Source of the DNA: Gammaproteobacteria bacterium
Lineage (GTDB): Bacteria; Pseudomonadota; Gammaproteobacteria; Pseudomonadales; Pseudohongiellaceae
Length of the DNA stretch: 7,577 nucleotides
Assembly (NCBI GenBank): GCA_016762995.1
Contig: JAESUT010000093.1
Coordinates: 2,573-10,149, forward strand
Reading direction: 5' to 3'
Position 1 is the stretch's first letter, and each line of letters begins with the position of its first letter. The position numbers and the translations under genes are program-made. This document shows positions 1-6,859 of the stretch, one piece after another. Under the pieces are notes generated by a model. It was not told the DNA's origin and did not search any database. It saw only the letters and a list, made by a program, of their open reading frames with translations.

Positions 1-41
1 GAAAGGAATTTATAAATGACAACCAGCCGTCGTCAGTTTTT
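1..41 (+). repeat. Direct repeat, copy 1: duplicated 5' end of the epoxide hydrolase gene
   Basis: These 41 bases match 991-1031 at 38 positions, and the first 23 bases are identical. The differences are at 24, 26 and 39. The shared stretch covers the ribosome binding site (AAAGGA at 2-7), the spacer, the ATG at 16 and the first codons of a twin-arginine leader. Identity in the untranslated part shows a shared DNA origin and not just convergence on a Tat motif. The repeat may extend to the left beyond the window. Clear similarity stops at about base 42. Confidence 0.85.
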
Positions 42-108
42 CAGAGAATTAAAGTATCTGTTAAACTGGGGGAGGTTCAGTCTGTCCCCTTTTAGCTCGA
101 AGAATTAG
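16..108 (+). pseudogene. Truncated Tat leader ORF, likely remnant of a duplicated hydrolase gene
   Basis: An ATG with a good AAAGGA site opens a 30-codon frame that starts MTTSRRQFF and stops with TAG at 106-108. The start is nearly the same as that of the epoxide hydrolase at 1006 (MTTNRRQFL). After residue 9 the sequence no longer resembles that protein and lacks a normal Tat hydrophobic region: it reads through LKYLLNWGRFSLS and ends. The simplest reading is a 5' fragment left by a duplication or insertion. It could instead be an expressed short leader peptide, since its initiation signals are intact. I find no convincing later part of the hydrolase between 42 and 171. Confidence 0.5.
68..93 (+). 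terminator. Weak terminator-like hairpin inside the truncated leader ORF
   Basis: GGGGA at 69-73 can pair with TCCCC at 85-89, and an outer G-T wobble (68 with 90) adds one pair. The loop is 11 bases and four T residues (90-93) follow at once. The stem is short and the T tract brief, so this is a weak intrinsic terminator candidate. It would stop transcripts entering from the left before the gene at 172. Confidence 0.25.
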
Positions 109-171
109 CAGCCGAGATAAAGGAATCGACACCGGCCGGCACATAACAAACAAAGATTAGGATAACTATCC

Positions 172-906
172 GTGACTAAAGATTTACTCTGGAAAAGAAT
201 CAGCCTTGAAACAATTGCAATTGTGGGTGCTATTCTTTTGGCGTTCGCAGTAGATGCATGGTGGGAAAGCCGACGGGTTCAGGCTGCAGAGCATCAGTTC
301 TTACAGGCGTTAGTCCTTGACCTTCAGGAGACAAAGAGACGAATGACAGGTTTCGGGTTGAGGCTTAGGGATCGCCAGGGTGCTATCGGCAACGCATTGG
401 TAATATTTGGAAGCTCTAATCAGGGCTCTGCGATTGAATTAGAAAACCTTCTGTGGCCAATCAGTATTGCCAGTACTTTCGAGACGAATGGGGCTACTTT
501 GGAGAGAATGATTGAAACTGAAGAATTTCGCTCACTTGAGTCACCCACCGTCCAGCGCAAACTAATGTCCGTAATTACCCGTATTGGTTACTTTCAACAA
601 TCTGACCTTAGAAGGGCGGATTTCTGGCACAACACTGTTGCACCATATACCATAAAATACGCGGCTATTTATAAGTTTATAATTCGACAAGATTCAAATG
701 AATTAGGGTACGGCCTGCCAACAGAAGCAAAAGGAATTGATATACAACCGGAACTGCACGCCTTTTACAGTAACCGTGAGTTTGCAAATATCTTGTTTCT
801 AATGCTTCCATTGAATGCAGATGCAGGATTCAGACTAGACCGTGTTGAGACTGAAATTGAAGAACTATTAGCACTAATCGAGTCAGAATATGGGATTACA
901 ATCTAA
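172..906 (+). CDS. Membrane-anchored protein of unknown function (DUF6090-like organisation)
   Basis: This 244-residue protein starts with GTG, with an AGGA-type site (159-162) about nine bases upstream. Residues 12-28 form one hydrophobic segment, closely followed by DAWWESRR. The rest (about 40-244) is charged and mainly helical, with no signal cleavage site. A short N-terminal anchor ending in an acidic-tryptophan motif, then a helical soluble domain with a TL-x-x-M-I-x-T-x-E-F-R stretch near 109-120, recalls the DUF6090 type of small membrane protein. That resemblance is from memory and unverified. No catalytic motif is visible. Three 60-base lines I counted (181, 661, 781) are 37-38% G+C, against 63% and 50% for two lines in the hydrolase gene (1381, 1561). 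It lies between two copies of the hydrolase 5' end and ends 99 bases before that gene, so co-transcription is possible. The function is unknown. Confidence 0.8.
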   Translation: MTKDLLWKRISLETIAIVGAILLAFAVDAWWESRRVQAAEHQFLQALVLDLQETKRRMTGFGLRLRDRQGAIGNALVIFGSSNQGSAIELENLLWPISIASTFETNGATLERMIETEEFRSLESPTVQRKLMSVITRIGYFQQSDLRRADFWHNTVAPYTIKYAAIYKFIIRQDSNELGYGLPTEAKGIDIQPELHAFYSNREFANILFLMLPLNADAGFRLDRVETEIEELLALIESEYGITI

Positions 907-990
907 ACTCTATATTAGTGACGAATTGAGTGCCGACATACCGAAAAAGAGTAACAATTAATAGCATCCTAATATCTCTCAGAAACCTGG

Positions 991-1031
991 GAAAGGAATT
1001 TATAAATGACAACAAACCGTCGTCAGTTCTT
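991..1031 (+). repeat. Direct repeat, copy 2: functional 5' end of the epoxide hydrolase gene
   Basis: This is the partner of bases 1-41. It supplies the strong ribosome binding site AAAGGA (992-997, eight bases before the ATG at 1006) and the first codons of the hydrolase. Because it is attached to an intact gene it is probably the parental copy, and the copy at 1-41 the fragment. Confidence 0.85.
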
Positions 1032-2085
1032 AAAGAGAAGTGTCATTGCGGGAATGGCCGCGAGTGGCTATCCCCTAGTCTCGCTGGCTGCAGAGAATGC
1101 AGTCGTAAGACCGGCGCCGCTTATGCCGACGCCACACTATGTGGAAAGCAACGGCATCAATATGGCCGTGTACGAAAAGGGCGAGGGTCCCGTCGTGTTG
1201 TTCTGCCATGGCTGGCCCGAGCTGGCATTTAGCTGGCGAGATCAGATTGATGCAGTTGCGGCTGCAGGCTATCGAGCGATAGCACCGGATCAACGTGGCT
1301 TCGGGCTAACCGGCGGTCCAGACGATCCATTGCAATACGATATGCAGATATTTTGTGACGATCTGGCGGGCCTATTAGATGCGAAGGGTATCGACAAGGC
1401 GGTGTTCTGTGGTCACGACTGGGGTGGTGCCGTGGTGTGGGCCATGGCTAGACTGCATCCGGATCGCTGTAGCGGAATCATCGGTTTAAATACTGCTGCG
1501 GGGAGACCTGCCGGACTGCCGCCGGTAGAGAATAGCGTTCCTTCTACGATTATCATGACGCCAAACTACTATTTCGCAACCTTTCAGCAGCCGGGACGTG
1601 CCGAGCCTATATTGGAGAATGATGTTCGGCATACCTTTGATTTCATTCTCAGTCGCGGCGGAATCTGGAATGCGGAGGCCTTCGCGCAATTGCCGGAAGA
1701 TTCTGCAGAACGACAGATGGATTTTCTCAAATTGATTCAGCGCGAAGATCCGCCGGGCGAACCGTTTCTGTCAGAGGAGGTCATGCGGTATTTCACCGAA
1801 ACTTTTGAGGCGACCGGATTTACCAAGGGGCTGAATTGGTATCGCGCGGCTGGAAGGATAGGGCCAATTATGGCTAATGCGGCGCCAAGAATCGAAGTGC
1901 CGAGTCTGTACATTGGTGCGGAGAACGACGTAATCCTTCCGCCTTCATCCTCAGATGGTATGGAAGACTTTATCAGCGATCTAGAGAAATACACCGTTAT
2001 GGATAGTGGCCACTGGACCCAGCAAGAGAAGCCTGAGGAGGTAAACCGGGTGATCGTAGATTGGTTGAATCGTAAGATCGGTTAA
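1006..2085 (+). CDS. Tat-exported epoxide hydrolase (alpha/beta-hydrolase fold)
   Basis: The 359-residue product should open epoxides to vicinal diols with water. The N-terminus carries a twin-arginine motif (NRRQFLKRS, residues 4-12) and a hydrophobic stretch to about residue 29, so export to the periplasm by Tat is predicted. The catalytic parts match the soluble epoxide hydrolase family: oxyanion motif HGWP at 68-71, nucleophile Asp138 in GHDWGG, acid Asp308 in GAENDV and base His336 in GHWTQ. The two lid tyrosines that hold the epoxide oxygen align as Tyr189 (before FQQPG) and Tyr279 (LNWYR). These lid tyrosines separate it from haloalkane dehalogenases and simple esterases. Length is normal for the fold plus a leader. 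The start is fixed by AAAGGA eight bases upstream. It converges with the M28 peptidase gene, 31 bases apart. The substrate cannot be told from sequence. Confidence 0.92.
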   Translation: MTTNRRQFLKRSVIAGMAASGYPLVSLAAENAVVRPAPLMPTPHYVESNGINMAVYEKGEGPVVLFCHGWPELAFSWRDQIDAVAAAGYRAIAPDQRGFGLTGGPDDPLQYDMQIFCDDLAGLLDAKGIDKAVFCGHDWGGAVVWAMARLHPDRCSGIIGLNTAAGRPAGLPPVENSVPSTIIMTPNYYFATFQQPGRAEPILENDVRHTFDFILSRGGIWNAEAFAQLPEDSAERQMDFLKLIQREDPPGEPFLSEEVMRYFTETFEATGFTKGLNWYRAAGRIGPIMANAAPRIEVPSLYIGAENDVILPPSSSDGMEDFISDLEKYTVMDSGHWTQQEKPEEVNRVIVDWLNRKIG

Positions 2086-2116
2086 TTCGCCCCGGCTAGG
2101 CGCTTACTTGGAAACG

Positions 2117-3796
2117 TTATTGCCTTGCGCTCTGCGAGGCGTCACGTATGCTTTTAAATTCGTTGCCTTCAAGCCAGTTAGGAAAGCTAGACTCACGACT
2201 AAGCTTATTGGCTACCTTAAAGTACAGCTGTATGTCTTGTGCTGCGCCTTCTAAGTTCCAGCTCGGATCGTATTCGTCCGAAGGCGCGTGATAGCGGTTT
2301 TCATTGTAGTCTTGTGCCTGTTCTGCTCCCCACTCCTTGCCAAACTCTACACTGTCTTCACCGGATTCGGCGTAGAGGGCAGGCACGCCGGCCTTGGCGA
2401 AATTGAAATGGTCGGAACGGTAGTAGTAGCCGCGCTCTGGATTGGGTTCTTCAACGAGATGGCGGCCCTGACTCGTGGCGGCCTCTTCTAGATAGGCTTC
2501 CAGCTCGCTGCTACCACTTCCTACCACCACGATGTCGTGCATCGGACCGTAGGTATTGAGCACATCTATGTTGATATTCGCGACGGTGGTAGCCAGTGGG
2601 AATATTGGGTGCTCGGCATACCAGCGTGAGCCAAGCAGACCTGACTCCTCGGCGGTGACTGCCAAGAAGACGACGCTGCGCGGGGCAGGGCCGGCATCAG
2701 CATGCATCTTTGCCATAGCGAGCAGTGCCGCTGTACCTGTGGCGTTGTCGGCAGCGCCGTTGTAGATATTGTCGCCCGGTAATTCGGGGTTAACACCGAG
2801 GTGATCCCAGTGCGCGGTGTAGATAATAGTCTCCTCAGCTCTTTCTGTGCCTGGGATCATCGCGATGACATTCTGCGATTGGGATGTGCGTACCGAATTC
2901 TGAATTGTGACCGATGCGGTAATGTCTCCCAAGGGCACAGCGGTAAAGCCTGGTTGTGCAGCAGCAGCCTTGAGTTCTTGATAGTCTAAACCGGCTGCTG
3001 CGAACAGTGCCTCGGCGGAACCCAAAGTTAGCCAGCCTTCAATATCATTCTTGTCGCTATTGAGATTGTCGGCCTGCAATCCAATTTGAGGGCCAGACCA
3101 GCTGCCACTTACGACTTCCCAGCCGTAGCCTGCCGCACCGACCTCGTGCACGATCAAGGCGCCCGCAGCACCTTGTCTCGCCGCCTCTTCATATTTGTAG
3201 GTCCAGCGGCCGTAGTAGGTCATCGCATTGCCATTGAACACATTTGGGTCTTGTGTGGCGTAGCCTGGATCATTCACTAGAATGACCACGGTCTTACCTG
3301 CTACATCGATGCCCGCATAATCGTTCCAATTTCTTTCCGGTGCTACCACGCCATAGCCGACGAATATTAGCTCGCTATCGACAATAGAGGTAGTTGGGAT
3401 TTGTTGCTGGCTACCCACGATCATTTCGGTAGCGTATTCTAGTTCGGCGTTGTAGTTGCTGCCGCTGAATGTAAGTACAGCGTCGCTGGCGGTAGTAATC
3501 TCGGTTACGGAAACGCTCTGAAAATAGGAGTCACCATTGCCCGGCCCAATACCAAGTGCCTCGAACTCAGACCGTAGGTAGTTAATTGTCTTTTCTTCAC
3601 CAGGGGTGGCGGGCGCGCGTCCCTCGAACTCATCCGAGGCTAGCACTGCGATGTGCTGGTGCAGCATTGCTTCGATCTCTGCTGTGTCGGATGCTGCCTC
3701 CACGACCGGCTCGATTACCTCATTCGGCTCTGGGCTGCAGCTAATGAGCACTGCGCTGCTGAACAGAGATAAGCTGAATAGTTGTAGTGGTTTCAT
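2117..3796 (-). CDS. Lipoprotein M28-family zinc aminopeptidase with PA domain
   Basis: The 559-residue product is a predicted envelope lipoprotein that removes N-terminal residues from peptides. The N-terminus is a lipoprotein signal with lipobox LISC, so Cys20 would be lipidated after cleavage. Residues about 120-260 fit the protease-associated domain often inserted before or in M28 enzymes. The catalytic M28 domain follows, with all expected metal ligands: His329 in AHWDH, Asp350 in AADNATG, Glu384 next to the catalytic Glu383 in TAEESG, Asp411 in NINID and His463 in SDHFNF. A YHAPSDEYD motif near 502-510 is also typical. The ATG at 3796 is the only start that keeps the signal peptide; its Shine-Dalgarno is weak (GAG about seven bases upstream). 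It is divergent from the unknown gene at 3988. It probably takes part in scavenging extracellular or periplasmic peptides; substrate preference is unknown. Confidence 0.93.
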   Translation of the reverse strand: MKPLQLFSLSLFSSAVLISCSPEPNEVIEPVVEAASDTAEIEAMLHQHIAVLASDEFEGRAPATPGEEKTINYLRSEFEALGIGPGNGDSYFQSVSVTEITTASDAVLTFSGSNYNAELEYATEMIVGSQQQIPTTSIVDSELIFVGYGVVAPERNWNDYAGIDVAGKTVVILVNDPGYATQDPNVFNGNAMTYYGRWTYKYEEAARQGAAGALIVHEVGAAGYGWEVVSGSWSGPQIGLQADNLNSDKNDIEGWLTLGSAEALFAAAGLDYQELKAAAAQPGFTAVPLGDITASVTIQNSVRTSQSQNVIAMIPGTERAEETIIYTAHWDHLGVNPELPGDNIYNGAADNATGTAALLAMAKMHADAGPAPRSVVFLAVTAEESGLLGSRWYAEHPIFPLATTVANINIDVLNTYGPMHDIVVVGSGSSELEAYLEEAATSQGRHLVEEPNPERGYYYRSDHFNFAKAGVPALYAESGEDSVEFGKEWGAEQAQDYNENRYHAPSDEYDPSWNLEGAAQDIQLYFKVANKLSRESSFPNWLEGNEFKSIRDASQSARQ

Positions 3797-3889
3797 CGCA
3801 TTCTCGACTAGATTGGCAGTATTAAGCAGAAGAGAATAACGGCATTTACCCTGTTCCGTCTATAGTTTGGGATAGTGCAATGTCTGTCT

Positions 3890-3917
3890 TTGCTTCATTG
3901 CTGCGGGGCAATATACT
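3890..3917 (+). promoter_or_regulatory. Candidate sigma-70 promoter for the gene at 3988
   Basis: TTGCTT (3890-3895) and TATACT (3912-3917) are separated by 16 bases. The -10 hexamer is one mismatch from consensus and the -35 matches its first three bases. A start near 3924 would give a leader of about 64 bases. The rest of the 3797-3987 gap must also contain the promoter for the M28 gene on the other strand, for which I found no convincing hexamer pair. Confidence 0.35.
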
Positions 3918-3971
3918 AGCGCAGTCGCGGCAAGAGAAGCCAATGGGGTCAGGCAATGAGTAGTGGATTCG

Positions 3972-3992
3972 AGGTTCGTGAAGGTTCGTGAA
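3972..3992 (+). repeat. 10-base tandem repeat spanning a start codon
   Basis: The unit AGGTTCGTGA occurs twice in a row (3972-3981 and 3982-3991). Each unit has a GTG, at 3978 and 3988, in different reading frames. Only the second opens the long gene. The first opens a seven-codon frame that ends with TAA at 3999-4001, overlapping the start of the real gene. The duplication also leaves the GAGG at 3971-3974 thirteen bases from the used GTG, and the nearer AAGG (3981-3984) only three bases from it. Confidence 0.8.
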
Positions 3993-4851
3993 AATAATTA
4001 AGTCTCAGTTGGTGGTTGCTGTTGCCGTCCTGATGGTATTCGCCGCCGTGTGGATGGCCTTTCTGAGTCCAGCTCAACAAGGTGTTCAGAGCGAGTTTGA
4101 TACGGCGAGTGTTGGTCAGTCGGCAATCCGCTCAAGCCTCTCAAGCCGCGCAGATCGCGCTGTTTCTAAACCATCTTTGGATCGCTACTCTATTGTTAGT
4201 GCAGGGCGAGCTGCAACGCGGGAGACTACCGCCGCTTTGCTTCAGTCTCTTGGAACAACACTGAATGCTAGTGCAGAAGAATCGCTGCGGCTTGAGATTG
4301 ATATTCGATTTACAGATTTTATCGCAGGCTTAAATGGGTCGCCTCAGCGAATTGAGGCTATTCGGCAGGAATTCATTGCGGCTTATACGGATATACTCGC
4401 CTTCGGTATCGCTCTAGCTCAGGGCGATATCGCGCCTGCCGAGGCGGAATCTCGTACCGATCCTAACTATGTTGTAAACCAGATGGCAGTCCTGCTCACT
4501 TCAGAAGAGTTGACGGAGTTGGAAACCTTCATGGAATCTGAAGCGCGACAGCGCTTTCAGTCGACCTACAGTCCACAGCTTGACGTGATAGGTGTCGAAT
4601 TAAGCGTGGATAACAGGGCGGCGCTGCTAGAGACGCTTTTTATGGAAACCTATTTGCTGGTAAATCGCGATGGTCTTGGCACAAGCAGCGATCTGGTGTC
4701 GGGATTTCAGCGTCAGTTGGAAGCAATTGAGAATACTCGTGACAGCCTGCGAGTATCGATGACGCCCGCGCAGTTCACAGAGGCAAATGCATTTCTTAGT
4801 GAGCAGGAACAAGGTCTGCTTGGTGCTCAGACAATTTTTTTTAGGAATTAG
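3988..4851 (+). CDS. Unknown exported or membrane-anchored helical protein
   Basis: I do not recognise this 287-residue protein. It starts with GTG; an in-frame stop (TGA at 3979-3981) lies just upstream, so this is the most distal start available. Residues 1-8 (MKIIKSQL) are basic and residues 9-26 strongly hydrophobic, giving a signal anchor or an uncleaved signal peptide with the rest in the periplasm. A low-complexity linker rich in Ser and Ala (about 33-65) follows. Residues 75-287 look almost wholly alpha-helical. Two segments may be related: one ends LLTSEELTELETFMESE (169-185) and the other SMTPAQFTEANAFLSEQ (257-273), each preceded by a helical stretch of about 70 residues, which suggests an internal duplication. 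There are no cysteines and no catalytic motif. The gene converges on the sensor kinase gene with 30 bases between stops, so a link to that system is possible but unproven. Confidence 0.8.
   Translation: MKIIKSQLVVAVAVLMVFAAVWMAFLSPAQQGVQSEFDTASVGQSAIRSSLSSRADRAVSKPSLDRYSIVSAGRAATRETTAALLQSLGTTLNASAEESLRLEIDIRFTDFIAGLNGSPQRIEAIRQEFIAAYTDILAFGIALAQGDIAPAEAESRTDPNYVVNQMAVLLTSEELTELETFMESEARQRFQSTYSPQLDVIGVELSVDNRAALLETLFMETYLLVNRDGLGTSSDLVSGFQRQLEAIENTRDSLRVSMTPAQFTEANAFLSEQEQGLLGAQTIFFRN
4800..4842 (+). terminator. Terminator-like hairpin and T8 tract overlapping the end of the gene at 3988
   Basis: TGAGCA (4800-4805) pairs with TGCTCA (4824-4829), and a run of eight T residues follows at 4835-4842. 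A competing inner stem, AGCAG (4802-4806) with CTGCT (4816-4820), is also possible. The structure lies inside the last codons; the T run encodes part of Ile-Phe-Phe. The five bases between stem and T tract and the modest stem make it a moderate candidate. It would act only on the plus strand; no T tract serves the opposing kinase transcript. Confidence 0.35.
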
Positions 4852-4881
4852 TTGCTGGCGATGCGAGAGCGTATTCAGAAC

Positions 4882-6780
4882 TTAGCTTGTAGATTGTGAA
4901 GAGCTTAAAGAAGTAGCGCTGTTGGATGGTAATACGGTTAGCTTTAATCTCACGGAGAGTCCTTGAGTGGCAAGGTTGTTCCATTCCACCGAGGCACCTA
5001 TTTCTTCGGCGCGTTGTTTGATGTTGTTCAAGCCATTACCATCGACATCCTGCGAGCTCATACCGCGGCCGTTATCCTGAATCTCGAAATAGTACTCCTG
5101 CCCTGTTCGTTGCAAGCTTACTCGCACTTCATTGGCATTCGCGTGCCGAATTATATTGCTGACCATCTCTCGAAATATCTGATTCAGATTGAACACTGTT
5201 TCCGATGGCAGGATCGTATTGGAGATATCTGAAACTTGTGTCCAAAGCAATTGATGACCAGACCCTTCTAGTCGAAGACGTGTTTCTTCTGCGAGCTGTT
5301 CTAGGAATTTTTTGAACGATTGCTCCGGATTATTTGCTCGTGAAACCGCATTTCTCAAACTTTCTAGAGCCGTGCGCGCAAGCTCACCAAGTTTGTTATC
5401 TCGGCCGGCGTGTACTATCGAAAGTAATTTTGATCCGACGTCGTCATGTAGATCTCGGTAGATTGAAATTCGCTCTTTCTCGGCAGCCTGAATTAATTCT
5501 AGTTCGCGCTTTTCAGCGTAGGACTTTTCGATAATAGCGCGGCTGTACTCAATCTTTGCCTCTAGGTCTCGGTTTAGGTTTTCTGCGAGATGCAGTGCAG
5601 AGGTAAATCGGTTTAACAGAAGCGCGGTAAAGACGGCGAGTAAAATAGGAAAACCGAATTGGCTGTAGTAGATCGCACCTTCCCATTCCCTTCCCTCGGT
5701 GAATAGAATCATTGTTAGGTCGTGTGCAAAGAAGCCCAGCTGGACCAGCACGGCAGCACTTATTGCTATGGACAGCAGGCTTTGAAGACGAATAGCCTGG
5801 CAAACGATACGCGTTATCATGTAGACGAGAAATAAGTTGCCAAGGGCATGCATAGCATAAGCCCCTAGCCACCAATACTCGATTGGCCCCAATATATTCC
5901 AAGAGATCGCGAGCACGAACCAGACTTTTATGGCAGTGGAAACTTTAGAGCTGTGAATGTTGCTTACGGCAACTAAGAAATGGAAAAGCATGATCACCCA
6001 GATATTTATGCACAGATGTACGAGTGGTAGCCAATACTGATAATCGATCAGGTTGTAGTAGACGATCATATGGGTGGTAAGCATGGTCCAGCTCGCCGTC
6101 ATGGCAGCGAAATACATATAGGTGAGGTCTTCTCTTCGTGCCGCCCATAGCACCAATGCGAGTAGGGTTACGATAATCCCAGTAACCTGTAGCCATTCGT
6201 TGATTCGCACCTGCCTGAATAGGCGCTCCTCATAGAGCGGTTGCAAAGAGGCTTTTTCATCAAACAAAAAGGGGGCGAAGGTGCCGCCGAAATAACTGGT
6301 TTGAAAGCGCACATGAATTTCGTTGCCAGTTTCGCGCCAGTTAGAATTCTGAATATCAACAAGGAGAGGGTGATTCCAGGAAACGGTCTGTCTATTGAGG
6401 CGATAGCTGTCGCCACCGATATTCTCGCCATTAAAAAACACTTCTAGAGACAAGTTGTGGCGATAGAAATAGAGGCTGTGCAGCAAAGGAGAGCTTGGAG
6501 TGTCGAGTGCGAAGCGCATCCAGACTGTACGGTTGCTTTCCTGCCCGCTGGCGATGCGTTTTCCGATAGGTAGCTGCAAATTCTGCCAGTCTGCATTTTC
6601 GTCAGGTGGAGACGTCGAGGGGCTTATCAAGAATTCCACTTCGTCTATGACCAAGGGCTGTGCCGAGTCACTTTGCGCATGCAAGTGTGCACTTCCTAGG
6701 CCTGTAGCTAAAAGGAATAAGAAGAGAAGCTTCATCAATTTCGCAAGCAGTTCTTTCATGAGATTGCTTAGCTGTGTCAT
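4882..6780 (-). CDS. Membrane sensor histidine kinase, 7TMR-DISM-like, HisKA_3 type
   Basis: From the ATG at 6780 the product has 632 residues. A signal peptide runs to about residue 35 (ends HLHA). Residues about 40-175 form a periplasmic beta-rich jelly-roll-like sensor domain (motifs VWMRF, FFNGENIG, WNHPLLV), as in 7TMR-DISM receptors. Seven hydrophobic segments follow at about 197-213, 219-241, 248-272, 281-300, 306-327, 332-360 and 372-390, then a coiled coil (392-436). The HisKA_3 box LHDDVG places the phosphorylated His at 445. The ATPase domain shows an N box (Glu538, Asn542, His546), DNGRGM (569-574) and GNGLNNI (581-587). It should phosphorylate the regulator encoded divergently at 6931. 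The frame stays open to a TTG at 6828, but I prefer the ATG at 6780, which has AAGG five bases upstream; the TTG has only a weak G-rich site. The ligand is unknown; carbohydrate-like ligands are common guesses for such domains. Confidence 0.92.
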   Translation of the reverse strand: MTQLSNLMKELLAKLMKLLFLFLLATGLGSAHLHAQSDSAQPLVIDEVEFLISPSTSPPDENADWQNLQLPIGKRIASGQESNRTVWMRFALDTPSSPLLHSLYFYRHNLSLEVFFNGENIGGDSYRLNRQTVSWNHPLLVDIQNSNWRETGNEIHVRFQTSYFGGTFAPFLFDEKASLQPLYEERLFRQVRINEWLQVTGIIVTLLALVLWAARREDLTYMYFAAMTASWTMLTTHMIVYYNLIDYQYWLPLVHLCINIWVIMLFHFLVAVSNIHSSKVSTAIKVWFVLAISWNILGPIEYWWLGAYAMHALGNLFLVYMITRIVCQAIRLQSLLSIAISAAVLVQLGFFAHDLTMILFTEGREWEGAIYYSQFGFPILLAVFTALLLNRFTSALHLAENLNRDLEAKIEYSRAIIEKSYAEKRELELIQAAEKERISIYRDLHDDVGSKLLSIVHAGRDNKLGELARTALESLRNAVSRANNPEQSFKKFLEQLAEETRLRLEGSGHQLLWTQVSDISNTILPSETVFNLNQIFREMVSNIIRHANANEVRVSLQRTGQEYYFEIQDNGRGMSSQDVDGNGLNNIKQRAEEIGASVEWNNLATQGLSVRLKLTVLPSNSATSLSSSQSTS

Positions 6781-6812
6781 TGGCGCCTTAGGCAGTAAAG
6801 ACGAATGATAGT

Positions 6813-6859
6813 ATAGATTGCGTGTCAAAACGCCCCCGAAATGGGGGTATACAATCTAT
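6813..6859. promoter_or_regulatory. Symmetrical control region between kinase and regulator genes
   Basis: Two inverted repeats lie in the divergent gap. ATAGATTG (6813-6820) mirrors CAATCTAT (6852-6859), so each strand carries CAATCTAT reading outwards. Inside, CCCCC (6833-6837) mirrors GGGGG (6843-6847) around a five-base centre. Either could bind a dimeric NarL-type regulator. A perfect TTGACA (6828-6823, minus strand) and a TATACT (6815-6810, minus strand) are present but only seven bases apart, so they do not form one promoter. On the plus strand TACAAT (6850-6855) is a possible -10 without a matching -35. The absence of good -35 elements would fit activator-dependent promoters. The remainder of 6781-6930 shows nothing else clear. 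Confidence 0.35.

Noticed and set aside
1..990. Insertion sequence or composite transposon bounded by the direct repeats
   Set aside because: There is no transposase, no terminal inverted repeat and no short target duplication. The repeats are gene starts, so a mobile element is not supported.
930..1232. A 100-codon plus-strand frame starting before the hydrolase
   Set aside because: It runs in another frame through the hydrolase start and its first third, has no convincing ribosome binding site and shows no family features. The hydrolase frame has a full domain.
2086..2116. Possible bidirectional terminator between the convergent hydrolase and peptidase genes
   Set aside because: Only a four-base stem (CGCC at 2088-2091 with GGCG at 2099-2102) is present and no T tract follows on either strand.
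2288..2491. Short plus-strand open frame with hydrophobic residues
   Set aside because: It lies wholly inside the M28 peptidase gene on the opposite strand, whose frame contains the conserved motifs. The hydrophobicity is an antisense effect.
3797..3889. Promoter for the M28 gene on the minus strand
   Set aside because: A TATAGA hexamer is present on the minus strand, but no acceptable -35 lies at the right distance, so I do not call it.
5549..5902. A 117-codon minus-strand frame within the kinase gene
   Set aside because: It overlaps the membrane region of the kinase in a different frame and shows no independent domain or start signal.
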